From: Actinomycetes bacterium
GTDB taxonomy: Bacteria > Actinomycetota > Actinomycetes > Actinomycetales > Cellulomonadaceae
Reading direction: 5' to 3'
Length of the DNA: 47,060 nucleotides
Assembly: GCA_023426865.1 (NCBI GenBank)
Contig: JAEZBT010000024.1
Span: forward strand, 1-47,060
The first letter of the stretch is position 1. Each line of letters begins with the position of its first letter. This document shows positions 8,178-15,347 of the stretch, in pieces. The notes under the pieces are model-generated. The model was given only the letters and a program-made list of their open reading frames with translations, searched no databases and was not told where the DNA came from. The position numbers and the translations under genes were made by a program.

Positions 8178-9329
8178 ATGAACGCGATGACCGTCTCTCC
8201 GTCTTGGGATCGATGCCATCAAGCCTTTAGCGAGCAGCTGGCGACGGACGACTACGAGAAATGGATCAAGCCGATCCGAGCCTTGGAAGTCGACGGCGTC
8301 TTGGTGATTTACGCCCCGAACGCATTCATCAAGGATGTCATCCAGAACGACTATCTCGCGGTGATCCGCGAGCTCGTGGATGACTCACTCCAAATCAAGG
8401 TGGCCGTGGGTGACCCGCCCAAGGCGAAACCCGCCCGGTCCGAAGGCCCCTCGCCCACTCCGCCACAAGCGGCTGGCGGGGAGCCAAGCACAAGGGCGCC
8501 CGCAGCGCCACGGCGCGCTCCACGAAATGTTCCCGTCGCACCCGTAGATGGCGTGCTTCAGGATCCCTGGCCTGATGAACTGCGTGGCCTCAGCTCGGAC
8601 CTGGCGCGCTCCGCCTTCTTTACCGCCAACCGATATGGCATTGGGGTGAAACGCCCAATGCGGGATGGCACCCTCCTCTTCTCCCAGCGCAACATCAAGA
8701 TCTGGGTGACTGGTGAGGAGGTGAATGCATTCGATGAGCTTGTGTTGACTCAGCTCATCCATTACCAGCGCCGCCTTCCTTTCGGCCAGCCGGTTTACTT
8801 CTGCCTCAGCGATCTGGCGCGTTGGCTGGGCCTGGCCACGAGCGGGTTCTCGCTGAAGAAGGTCGAGGAGAGCATAAGGCGGCTCAATAAGTGCCATATC
8901 GACCTCTCTTACGCTGATGGCAGCAAGGTGTTCCGGGGTGTGCTCATCAACACGTACGAGATGGACCTCACTCAGCCGCAGCACTTCCGGCACAAGGTCA
9001 CCTTCTCCCAGCGTGTTGTCGACCTCTTCTCTGCCCATAACGTAAGTCTTGTGGACTGGGAGCAGCGCCTGCAGCTGCGTATCGAGCTCGCACAGAAGGT
9101 GCATTCGTTCCTGTCCACCCACCGCTCGCCATTCCCAATGGGCGTCCCCTTCTACCGCGGGATCTCTGGCACCGAGAACAACCTGAAAACCCTTAAGGAT
9201 TTCCGGCGAAAGCTGCGTGAGGCACTGAACGAGCTGGTCCGCGTTGGTTTCCTTACGGAGTGGAAGATCGACCAGGACGACAAAGTCCATGTGGTCCGCG
9301 CGGAAAGGAAGCGCATCGAACGTTCGTAA
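8178..9329 (+). CDS. Replication initiator: DnaA domain I fused to TrfA-like protein
   Basis: 383 aa from ATG 8178. Residues about 8-68 match the N-terminal domain I of DnaA (WDRCHQAFSEQL, WIKPIRALEVDGVLVIYAPN, FIKDVIQNDYLAVIREL), which in DnaA contacts DnaB and regulators. A Pro/Ala-rich linker (about 75-125) follows. Residues 135-380 resemble the TrfA family of plasmid initiators (GLSSDLARSAFFTANRYG, LTQLIHYQRRLPFGQPVYF, winged-helix-like segments, DFRRKLREALNELVRVGFL). TrfA proteins bind iterons and load helicase; the added DnaA-like domain may recruit DnaB directly (inference). Iterons begin about 500 bp downstream. No clear Shine-Dalgarno precedes the ATG. Residues 1-6 and the next Met are too close to separate alternative starts. 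Confidence 0.88.
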   Translation: MNAMTVSPSWDRCHQAFSEQLATDDYEKWIKPIRALEVDGVLVIYAPNAFIKDVIQNDYLAVIRELVDDSLQIKVAVGDPPKAKPARSEGPSPTPPQAAGGEPSTRAPAAPRRAPRNVPVAPVDGVLQDPWPDELRGLSSDLARSAFFTANRYGIGVKRPMRDGTLLFSQRNIKIWVTGEEVNAFDELVLTQLIHYQRRLPFGQPVYFCLSDLARWLGLATSGFSLKKVEESIRRLNKCHIDLSYADGSKVFRGVLINTYEMDLTQPQHFRHKVTFSQRVVDLFSAHNVSLVDWEQRLQLRIELAQKVHSFLSTHRSPFPMGVPFYRGISGTENNLKTLKDFRRKLREALNELVRVGFLTEWKIDQDDKVHVVRAERKRIERS

Positions 9330-9348
9330 GGGCCGCTTAGCGGCCCTT
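9328..9348 (+). terminator. Hairpin at the end of rep
   Basis: AAGGGCCGC / GCGGCCCTT, a perfect 9-bp stem with a 3-nt loop that includes the rep stop codon. Only a weak U-tract (TCGCGTTT) follows. Confidence 0.55.
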
Positions 9349-9442
9349 CGCGTTTAGGGGCACTACTTGCCCGCCCCAAGCCTCTGGATTATTTCTAAAT
9401 TCTGCAGGCAAAAAGGGCTGCAAATACAATCGGTTAGCCTCA

Positions 9443-9468
9443 CTATCCACAGCCAGTCCCAGATGGGA
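9443..9468. promoter_or_regulatory. DnaA box plus palindrome downstream of rep
   Basis: CTATCCACA (9443-9451, one mismatch to the DnaA consensus), then after five bases TCCCAGATGGGA (9457-9468). Arms and spacing equal the copy at 8129-8154; similarity extends upstream through CAAT-CG-TTAG. Confidence 0.65.
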
Positions 9469-9845
9469 TTGGAGTTCGCACAGGTCCGCGGTGCTACCGC
9501 TGCACGGCACCCTCCTGACGCGTAACCTGCGGCGTGGAACCGGGGGCCAACGCATGGGCGAGGCTGCTCGCCGAGGCGTCGGCACGCCCGCCGGAGCCAT
9601 GCGGCGCTAAGGTGGCTCGGACAAGCGCAACCTGCGCGTCGATCTTGAGCTGCTGCACGGGCCGAACGGGCAGCGCAGAGGCTCGCCATGTTCACCGGCC
9701 CGCCAGGACCTACGTGAAAGCATCGAGTACCTGGGCGGGCTTGCAACCCAGCGTCGCAGAAGTGGCGGTACGGCTGAGATCTGCCGTCCAGGTAGAGCCG
9801 GCCGCCCCCAAACAAAACGGTGCGCTTGCCGGTGAACAGGGTGGT

Positions 9846-10007
9846 GCCGAAATTATCGAACCTTTCCCAGTCGCTGCCATTCACCCATGCCGGGGGGCGC
9901 CGAAATTATCGAACGCCGTTAAACGGAGGGTGTGCAACGCGGTGCCGAAATTATCGAACGTTGACGGGAACAGGGCTGGGCGGAGGAGGGTGCCGAACTT
10001 GTCGAAC
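9846..10007 (+). repeat. Iteron group 1 (four forward copies)
   Basis: Copies of GCCGAAATTATCGAAC start at 9846, 9899, 9944 (all exact) and 9992 (two changes). Spacings are 53, 45 and 48 bp. These are presumed initiator-binding sites. Confidence 0.88.
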
Positions 10008-10146
10008 CTCGTCGTTTCACACGCCCAGAAGGCCAGGCTAGAGCCCTACATGTTGCCGCCAGCGACTGATAAACCACGAGATCTGCTCGGCAGGAAGGGC
10101 TTGTAGAGCCGGTTCCGGCGTTCGCCAGTCCGCCACCAGGAGGGCC

Positions 10147-10338
10147 GTTCGATAATTTCGCCCCCAGTTCTAAAGCCGCTCCTTGGTGCGAGGTTCGATA
10201 GATCCGCCGCCGCAGAAGGGGGCTCCGGCGACCGGTTCGATAGTTCCACCCCCCCCGTTCGATGATTTCACCGCCGACCTTCGATGCTTTCGTCCCCCAG
10301 GTTCGATAGTTTCATCGCCGTGGTTCGATAATTTCGCC
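10147..10338 (-). repeat. Iteron group 2 (seven reverse copies, 22-bp array)
   Basis: Reverse copies reading GTTCGATAATTTCGCC start at 10147, 10193, 10235, 10257, 10279, 10301 and 10323. The last five are exactly 22 bp apart, about two helical turns, so initiator would bind on one face of the helix. The outer copies (10147, 10323) are exact; the inner ones vary in the last eight bases. Orientation is opposite to group 1. Confidence 0.92.
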
Positions 10339-10397
10339 GCCGGGCTAGCGAGGGAACCCAAGTGTAGGAAGGGCTGATCCGGGGTCCGGCTGCCCGC

Positions 10398-10438
10398 TAA
10401 CCGCTTTATAACCGCCTTGCTAACTGATCAATAACCGC
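10398..10438 (+). repeat. Four phased TAACYG direct repeats
   Basis: TAACCGC at 10398, TAACCGC at 10409, TAACTGA at 10421 and TAACCGC at 10432, spaced 11, 12 and 11 bp (one per helical turn). They lie between the iterons and the next promoter. The core equals the left arm of the plasmid-wide YAACC operator. Confidence 0.7.
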
Positions 10439-10499
10439 TTCTTACGCTGCGCGTTTGATAGGAGGAAGGACCAAGCAAAGGGCAACCGCTCGGTCCCTT

Positions 10500-10559
10500 C
10501 AACCCAGCCGGCATGGACCTCAGTTGCTGGTGAGGGGGAGGGGTGCCAGAGTCCATAAT
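10500..10559 (+). promoter_or_regulatory. AACC-N17-GGTT family promoter
   Basis: CAACC at 10500, AGTT at 10522 (one mismatch), CATAAT -10 at 10554, 30 bp after the first T of the right arm. A start near 10566 leaves about 20 nt of leader before the membrane-protein gene. Confidence 0.65.
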
Positions 10560-10586
10560 CGACCGGACTTCCGCGACCGCATCCCG

Positions 10587-11030
10587 ATGGAATGGCTTGC
10601 CCCTAACCCGTCAGCCCCCCCACGCCTCCTTACTCCAGGCGTTCATGTCCGAGCATTTCTATGGGTGGCGATCGTGCTCGGGCTTCCAGTGCTGATCCTG
10701 CAGGTTGGCCGCGGTCCCACGACCCACTGTATCTCCATCCCCCTTGCCATCGCCTGTGCCTACGCGCTGATGGCCGTCCATAGGCTGCACTCGGCCACGC
10801 TCACTCGCAGTAGCTGGTTCCATCTGCTACGCCGCTCGTTCTTGGTCGGCACCATCCTAAGCACGGCCGCGATAGGCATCTTCAGTTGGGCAGGCCCAGG
10901 CATGTCCGACATGGGCCGCCTCGCTGCCAGTGCGTTGTCCAACAGCGTGCTGTCCGTCCCTGCTGTGATGTGGGCGCTGCTGGCCAGAGCCTATTACGAA
11001 GCACGAGAGACAGCGGCTATGGTGGCGTAA
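10587..11030 (+). CDS. Small integral membrane protein
   Basis: 147 aa from ATG 10587; the longer frame from 10455 would start upstream of the predicted promoter. Four hydrophobic segments are visible: about residues 24-42 (VRAFLWVAIVLGLPVLILQV), 50-65 (ISIPLAIACAYALMAV), 85-103 (VGTILSTAAIGIFSWAG) and 110-138 (LAASALSNSVLSVPAVMWALLA, written in parts). No family recognised. It is the first gene after the origin and under the shared plasmid promoter type, so it may belong to the same regulon as the transfer genes. Confidence 0.55.
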   Translation: MEWLAPNPSAPPRLLTPGVHVRAFLWVAIVLGLPVLILQVGRGPTTHCISIPLAIACAYALMAVHRLHSATLTRSSWFHLLRRSFLVGTILSTAAIGIFSWAGPGMSDMGRLAASALSNSVLSVPAVMWALLARAYYEARETAAMVA

Positions 11031-11091
11031 GGGACCGGTCCCCAATGAGTCGATAACTTTGTTCCGGCGTTCGGCGTGATTGGCTCATGCC

Positions 11092-11499
11092 ATGACCACG
11101 ACTACCAAGAGCCTCTACCTCAGCCCCATCGCCTGGCGCCGGTTCATCGCCACAGGGTCGGTGGACCTTCCCGTGATCTGGCCATGGCAGAGCATGGGTC
11201 AATGTCCATGGCACGCCCGCGTCGTAGAGCCCGGCGGGGGCAGCGGAGCCAAGATCCTGGATGGTCATGGCCAGCACCTGTTCGAGCTGCCGACGCCGGT
11301 CGCTAGGGGGCCCGTCGCCCTGGGGAGGCAGATCCCCCGATCGCCACGCTCTAGAGCAGGGGTCATCGAAGGTATCGCGGTCGTCGAGCGCATCAGCATC
11401 GAATGCGTCGAGTCTCAGCAGGACGACGGGCCCATTCCTCTGACTCCCGCCCGCTACATTTGGCACATCGAGTTGCGCGATTACGAGCGGCTGCCATAG
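11092..11499 (+). CDS. Hypothetical protein, possibly ASCH-like
   Basis: 135 aa from ATG 11092 (in-frame TTG at 11080 is less likely). The N-terminus LYLSPIAWRRFIATGSVDLPVIWPW and the end RYIWHIELRDYERLP faintly recall ASCH RNA-binding domains, where a short N-terminal strand-helix and a late W-x-L strand are conserved. The middle (GSGAKILDGHGQ, PRSPRSRAG) is less conserved-looking. This resemblance is weak and not a firm assignment. The gene ends just before the first parS/NBS-like palindrome. Confidence 0.45.
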   Translation: MTTTTKSLYLSPIAWRRFIATGSVDLPVIWPWQSMGQCPWHARVVEPGGGSGAKILDGHGQHLFELPTPVARGPVALGRQIPRSPRSRAGVIEGIAVVERISIECVESQQDDGPIPLTPARYIWHIELRDYERLP

Positions 11500-11504
11500 C
11501 AGAC

Positions 11505-11520
11505 TGTTCCCCGGGGAACA
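11505..11520. promoter_or_regulatory. parS/NBS-like palindrome, copy 1
   Basis: Perfect 16-bp palindrome TGTTCCCCGGGGAACA. The outer TGTT/AACA equals chromosomal parS and the CCCGGG centre equals the Noc-binding site. It is 85 bp upstream of the short ParB-like gene. Confidence 0.8.
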
Positions 11521-11586
11521 AAACGGGCAGCGTACCCCCCACGATCGGACCCGAAGGGCTTCACGCTTCCCGTTCCCCTTGATTTC

Positions 11587-11602
11587 TGTTCCCCGGGGAA
11601 CA
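11587..11602. promoter_or_regulatory. parS/NBS-like palindrome, copy 2
   Basis: Second identical copy of TGTTCCCCGGGGAACA, ending two bases before the ATG of the ParB-like gene. Protein bound here would block transcription or translation start, so autoregulation is likely. Confidence 0.8.
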
Positions 11603-11604
11603 CA

Positions 11605-12114
11605 ATGCAACACATGGAGCAGCCTGATACCCCGTCCGACCTGTCCGTAGTCCTCGCCTTGCGCGAGGGCGGACTGCGGCAGCGCGCCGTAGGGCAACAG
11701 CTACAACTCAGCCGGGCTCGAGCGGCAAACCTGGAGCGTGTCGCCAAGGCGCTCCGCCGCAATCCAACCTGGGCGACCTGGGTCGCCGCGGGCAAGCTGA
11801 GTCGGAAGCACATTGAGGCGGTGGCCAGCCTGCCAGCAGACGCGGCCGACAGGCTGCTGCGCGAAGCGATTGCAGGCGGCTGGCGAGCAGAGCTCCTCCG
11901 AAAGCAGGTGCGTGTGGCTCGCGGCCACCGCGATGAGGACCAAGCGCACCCGGATCCAAACGTGGCACACCTCGAGAACCGGCTCAGCGAGCTTCTGGGC
12001 ACGAAGGTGGTGCTCAAGACCAGGCCGCAGGGCGGGGGAGAGCTGATCCTCCGCTACACCGATTACGAGACCCTTGACGGCCTCCTGGAGCGACTGGGGT
12101 ACCGGGAGGGCTGA
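11605..12114 (+). CDS. Short ParB/Noc-like DNA-binding protein without CTPase domain
   Basis: 169 aa from ATG 11605 (ATG 11614 is an alternative). Residues about 10-60 form a helix-turn-helix of ParB type (DLSVVLALREGGLRQRAVGQ, LQLSRARAANLERVAKAL), followed by the helical ParB core (WVAAGKLSRKHIEAVASLP, LLREAIAGGWRAELLRKQV). Residues about 120-168 match the Spo0J/ParB C-terminal dimer domain (LENRLSELLGTKVVLKTRP, LILRYTDYETLDGLLERLG). The N-terminal ParB/sulfiredoxin CTP-binding domain is missing. It should therefore bind DNA as a dimer but not clamp and spread. The palindromes at 11505 and 11587 are its obvious candidate sites. A role as autorepressor or plasmid regulator is more likely than partition, which parAB already provides. 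Confidence 0.75.
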   Translation: MQHMEQPDTPSDLSVVLALREGGLRQRAVGQQLQLSRARAANLERVAKALRRNPTWATWVAAGKLSRKHIEAVASLPADAADRLLREAIAGGWRAELLRKQVRVARGHRDEDQAHPDPNVAHLENRLSELLGTKVVLKTRPQGGGELILRYTDYETLDGLLERLGYREG

Positions 12115-12120
12115 GGCAGC

Positions 12121-12180
12121 CAACTGCCGGGTAACTCGGCCGGGTTGCGACGGCACAGCACCGCGCGGCCTTCCTACCAT
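12121..12180 (+). promoter_or_regulatory. AACC-N17-GGTT family promoter
   Basis: CAACT at 12121, GGTTGC with GGTT at 12143-12146, TACCAT -10 at 12175, with the standard 24 + 30 bp spacing. An additional TAAC half-site lies inside the spacer at 12132. Confidence 0.65.
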
Positions 12181-12184
12181 CTGG

Positions 12185-13324
12185 GTGACCCACCTCAGGT
12201 TGCAGCCCATCGTTACCGGACACCCCTTGGCGTCGAGTCCGCCCAGCACTATCGGGGACGTCGACAGGATCATCGACCTCTACTACTACGAGTCGGTACC
12301 GGCAGCGCATCCCTCATTGAAGGCCGGGGGCGCCGGGTCCTACTGCTATTACGGTCCCCCAGAATGTGTGCGCCTGGCAGGGACAGAGTTGGAGGGGTGG
12401 GTCACCGGGCTCATGGAGCACGTGGCCGCCAAGCAAAGGTCCGGAGAGGACTTCCGCATCCAGTACGACGGCCGCTACTGGCGTGCTTGCCGTGACGTTT
12501 CGGACGCCGGCACGCAAGTCAGCGTTAGGCGGCTGCCCGATGACTGTCCGCACCTCGACGGTCTGTCCTTCGAGGCCCCGGTGGTCCGCGACATCCTGAT
12601 GGGGGAGTGGCTGAACGATGGCGGCCTGATCCTGTTCTCGGGACTGACCGGTCAGGGCAAGACGACTACTGCAGCGGCAACCGTCCGCTCACGCCTGGAA
12701 GCAATGGGGGGGCGGGCCGTGTGCGTAGCTGACGTCAATGAAATCGCTGCCTTGGAGGGCGTTTGGGACAAAGGGTCCTGCCGCCAGCTCAACGTCGACT
12801 ACCAAACGGACGACCCAGCGCGGCGTGGCTTCATCGGCGCAATCCGGCGTGCGTACAGGAGCATGCCCGCTACGCGACCAGGGCTGCTCCTTGTTGGTGA
12901 GGTCCGCGACGCTGAAACGGCGTCGGAGGTCCTTAAGGCATCCTCGAACGGGATGCTCTGCATAACGACAATACACGCCTTCGACCCGATCTCGGCGCTT
13001 CTCAGACTCGCGTCCTTGGCCGAGCAACAGATGGGTGATACCGCAAACCTCGCCTTGAGCCAAGCGCTCAGAGTGGTGGTACACCAAACCCTCACCCTCG
13101 CGCCCGACGTAGCCGGGTGGAGCCGGGGCCATTTCAGCCAGGCATTGCTGGTAAGCGACGGGCCGCAGCACGCACTTGCGAACCTCATTAGGAAGTCAGC
13201 ATACCCGCACATGGCGGCGATAGCGGACACCCAGCGGATCCGCATCGAGCAGGCCAGCCGTCGGGCGACCCCGGTCGATCACTTGATGCGGATGTTGGGC
13301 TCGGGTGGCGACGGAATGGGTTAA
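12185..13324 (+). CDS. PilT/GspE-type ATPase (secretion/retraction ATPase)
   Basis: 379 aa if read from GTG 12185; the frame is open to 12074, but that start overlaps the ParB-like gene and lies upstream of the promoter. The N-terminal half is divergent. The motor domain shows Walker A GLTGQGKTTT (about residue 156), an Asp-box-like VADVNEI, Walker B LLLVGEVRDAETA and the His-box TTIHAF. The C-terminal part is helical. PilT-type hexamers retract type IV pili. It resembles the ATPase at 25399 in architecture (GQGKTTT, LKA-NG-L-I-T-HA), so the two are probably paralogues. It lies 3 kb upstream of the pilus operon under the same promoter type. Exact start uncertain. Confidence 0.8.
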   Translation: MTHLRLQPIVTGHPLASSPPSTIGDVDRIIDLYYYESVPAAHPSLKAGGAGSYCYYGPPECVRLAGTELEGWVTGLMEHVAAKQRSGEDFRIQYDGRYWRACRDVSDAGTQVSVRRLPDDCPHLDGLSFEAPVVRDILMGEWLNDGGLILFSGLTGQGKTTTAAATVRSRLEAMGGRAVCVADVNEIAALEGVWDKGSCRQLNVDYQTDDPARRGFIGAIRRAYRSMPATRPGLLLVGEVRDAETASEVLKASSNGMLCITTIHAFDPISALLRLASLAEQQMGDTANLALSQALRVVVHQTLTLAPDVAGWSRGHFSQALLVSDGPQHALANLIRKSAYPHMAAIADTQRIRIEQASRRATPVDHLMRMLGSGGDGMG

Positions 13325-13381
13325 CCCCGGGCGCACAGGCTGGGGTTGGCCAACCGGTCGCCTGGGAGGGCAGGGCACCAT
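13322..13381 (+). promoter_or_regulatory. AACC-N17-GGTT family promoter
   Basis: TAACC at 13322, exact GGTT at 13344, CACCAT -10 at 13376 (24 + 30 bp). The expected transcription start, 13388, coincides with the ATG of the next gene, so the message may be leaderless. Confidence 0.7.
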
Positions 13382-13387
13382 GGCGAC

Positions 13388-13936
13388 ATGGATACCTCCG
13401 ACAAGGCAAACCAGGACCTGGGCACGGCCGCACAGGCCGCCTTCATCGAACAGCTTGCCGGAGCCCTCGGCTTTGCTGACGTCGCTGCTGCGCTGACCAG
13501 CTTGGGTATGGCTGCTCCATTAACGGTGAAAGAAGCGAGCCAGGCGATCGACAGGCTCAAGGCGAAGCTCCCGGCTCAGGAGGAGCATGGCCGCCGGAAG
13601 TTCCTGACGGCACGTCATCTGCTTCTCATCGACCGCGGCGAGATGAGCGCGCCAGATGATCTCGACACCGACGCAGCCACGGTCCTGCAGCGGCTGGCGA
13701 AGCTGAGGGAGGTCGAGCGTGTCCTCCAAATGCCCGCCCAGTGGGGTGGCGCCAACCGCGGCGGCCCTATCCTGGTTGAGCATCTTGTGCAGCACTTTGG
13801 CAGCCTGGAATCTGTGGCTGCCGCCTTCGGGGTGAGCCTGAGCACGGTCAAGGGCTGGGGTGCGGTCCTGCCCGAGCAGAAGAGCTACGAGGCGGAGGTA
13901 AAGACGCGAGGTTGGGTATGCGCCGCGCGCTCCTGA
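13388..13936 (+). CDS. Helix-turn-helix protein of unknown role
   Basis: 182 aa from ATG 13388; the frame is open further upstream, but the promoter -10 ends at 13381. The N-terminal two thirds are helical and charged. Near the C-terminus, LESVAAAFGVSLSTVKGWGAVLP (positions about 145-167) is a typical helix-turn-helix, suggesting DNA binding. It overlaps the amidase gene by 19 bp, so they form an operon. As a DNA-binding protein within the regulon it is one candidate for a regulator, but nothing ties it to the AACC/GGTT operator. Confidence 0.6.
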   Translation: MDTSDKANQDLGTAAQAAFIEQLAGALGFADVAAALTSLGMAAPLTVKEASQAIDRLKAKLPAQEEHGRRKFLTARHLLLIDRGEMSAPDDLDTDAATVLQRLAKLREVERVLQMPAQWGGANRGGPILVEHLVQHFGSLESVAAAFGVSLSTVKGWGAVLPEQKSYEAEVKTRGWVCAARS

Positions 13937-14619
13937 CGGCCCTCCTCGCGGCGCCGACTGCAGCGTTGGCGGGCACGATCGTCGTGGACACGGGCCACAG
14001 TCCGCGGTCAACGGGGTCAGTGGCGTCCGACGGCACTCCTGAGTTCCTGATCAATCGTGGCTTCACCGAGGTGCTCGTAGCCGAGTTGAGGAAGCTGGGG
14101 CACAAGGTCATCGACACCCATGCCCTGGACCGGGATCGCACGTTGTACGACCGTGTGCGGCCAACAGTCGGTGCAGACCTCCTCATCTCCGTCCACCACG
14201 ATCCCGTGCAGCCGTTCCTGGTCGAGGAAGGACTGGCAGAGGAACTGTCCGGCTATTCGCTTTTTGTCTCCACAAAGAACAAGAAGCTGCACGCGTCCCT
14301 ACGCTGCGCGGTGCACGCCGGCGAGGCCATGAACCGTGTTGGCGAGGCACCGTCGCGCCATCACGCAGCAGACGTGCCGGGGGAACGCCGCCCGCTTCTG
14401 GATGACCGCCGCGGAATCTACCGTCACGACGACCTGGACATCCTCAAAGCCGCTTCGAGCGCAGCTCTCCAGCTTGAGCCGGGAGTGGTCGCCAATCCCT
14501 ACGAGATCGGGAAGCTAACGGACCGCTCGTGGCAGGCGCGGGTTGCCGTAGAGGTCGCGGCCGAGATCACCAAGTGCGTGCAGCCCGCCACGCAGGCTGC
14601 AAAGGAGCCAAACCGCTAA
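13918..14619 (+). CDS. N-acetylmuramoyl-L-alanine amidase (Amidase_3)
   Basis: 233 aa from ATG 13918, with a signal peptide (RRALLTALLAAPTAALAG). The zinc-amidase fold is clear: His27 in VVDTGHSPRS, Glu42 in TPEFLINRG and His93 in LLISVHHD are the expected zinc ligands. A late LEPGVVANPYE supplies the catalytic Glu and conserved Asn/Glu. The enzyme cleaves the amide between muramic acid and the stem peptide. On a conjugative plasmid this can open a path through the wall for the pilus or transfer channel (inference). The segment between about residues 125 and 160 (RHHAADVPGERRPLLDDRRGIYRHDD, read in parts) is an insertion near the active site, as in AmiC-like regulated amidases. Confidence 0.85.
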   Translation: MRRALLTALLAAPTAALAGTIVVDTGHSPRSTGSVASDGTPEFLINRGFTEVLVAELRKLGHKVIDTHALDRDRTLYDRVRPTVGADLLISVHHDPVQPFLVEEGLAEELSGYSLFVSTKNKKLHASLRCAVHAGEAMNRVGEAPSRHHAADVPGERRPLLDDRRGIYRHDDLDILKAASSAALQLEPGVVANPYEIGKLTDRSWQARVAVEVAAEITKCVQPATQAAKEPNR

Positions 14620-14679
14620 CTTTCGTAGAGGGCCGCGGGTGCTATCGGATAGGTACCGTCTCACGCACTGAGAAAGCCA

Positions 14680-15249
14680 ATGGAGCTGTCACCGATCTCC
14701 GTTGCACTGCTGCTTGCCGCAGGCAGCATGGCAATCGTTGTCCACCGTCTCGCATCGGCGCATAAGGCTGCATCGCGCTCCGAAACGGATGCGTATGAGA
14801 ACAGCGAGCGGGCGCGCATGCCGCGTGAGGTTGCTCAGGGCAAACTCGTCATCAGCGAGAAGACCTTCTACTTCCGCGGCCGACGCCCCTTTGCGGCGAA
14901 GACGGATCAGGGGTTTCTCACCCGGGAAGGCTGGTTGGTCCTGGTGGAGTCGAAGACCAGGTACGGACTCTCGCCTTCAGACATCGTCCAGATCAGCGCC
15001 CAGGCGCTGGCCGTCGCGCAATCCGGCAAGTGGCGCGTTGCGCCGTGGGCATACGTGCGACTCGCGCCCCTGGGAGCCAAGCCGTACTACCAACATGTGA
15101 ACCTGCTTCCTGAGGAGCGAATCATGCAGCTGTGGGATCGGTGGCGATCCCTGCATGAGGGCACCGCCGGCCCGGTAACGCGACCCCACGTCCGCACCTG
15201 CCGATCGTGTGCGCTCAAGGCGCGGTGTGGAGTTGCGATCCGCCAGTAG
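14680..15249 (+). CDS. Membrane-anchored PD-(D/E)XK nuclease, Cas4/RecB-like
   Basis: 189 aa from ATG 14680. Residues about 5-24 (ISVALLLAAGSMAIVVHRLA) are a membrane anchor. The body has the nuclease core: TDQGFLTREGWLVLVESKTR supplies the E-x-K motif (ESK), preceded by an acidic strand and followed by the helix DIVQISAQALAVA, which matches the QhxxY-like helix of RecB/Cas4 nucleases. At the end CRSCALKARC is a C-x2-C-x5-C cluster, as in Cas4 iron-sulfur proteins. The usual first N-terminal cysteine is not evident (a Ser stands in the corresponding ISEKTFYFRG region), so the cluster may be incomplete. No cas genes or CRISPR are nearby. DNA end processing at the membrane during transfer is a reasonable guess only. 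Confidence 0.6.
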   Translation: MELSPISVALLLAAGSMAIVVHRLASAHKAASRSETDAYENSERARMPREVAQGKLVISEKTFYFRGRRPFAAKTDQGFLTREGWLVLVESKTRYGLSPSDIVQISAQALAVAQSGKWRVAPWAYVRLAPLGAKPYYQHVNLLPEERIMQLWDRWRSLHEGTAGPVTRPHVRTCRSCALKARCGVAIRQ

Positions 15250-15347
15250 GCGAGGGCAGCCGGGTCGGCATAAGGGCCAAGCGGACTGGCTGCTCGCTCG
15301 CAACGACGCGCACAAGATCAGGTGCGTCCCGCGCTTCCTGAGATCCC

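Larger units (their letters stand above)
9330..10586. other. Replication origin region (oriV), non-coding
   Basis: About 1.25 kb with no credible gene. In order it holds the rep hairpin; an AT-rich stretch (about 9390-9440) that could be the unwinding element; a near-consensus DnaA box with palindrome; four forward iterons; seven reverse iterons, the last five in a strict 22-bp array; four helically phased TAACYG repeats; and a plasmid-type promoter. Open frames crossing the iterons (9534-10106 +, 9363-9884 -) lack protein-like composition and are not called. Assignment as oriV rests on the iterons next to the initiator. Confidence 0.8.

Noticed and set aside
9363..9884. 173-codon minus-strand frame in the origin region
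   Set aside because: Overlaps the DnaA-box module and first iteron; no start signal or recognisable domain.
9534..10106. 190-codon open frame through the origin
   Set aside because: Runs through the iterons, whose repeats it would translate; composition is not protein-like and no ribosome-binding site is seen.
9846..10338. CRISPR-like array
   Set aside because: Regular 22-bp spacing, but the repeats are degenerate 16-mers with only 6 bp between copies, next to an initiator gene; they are iterons.
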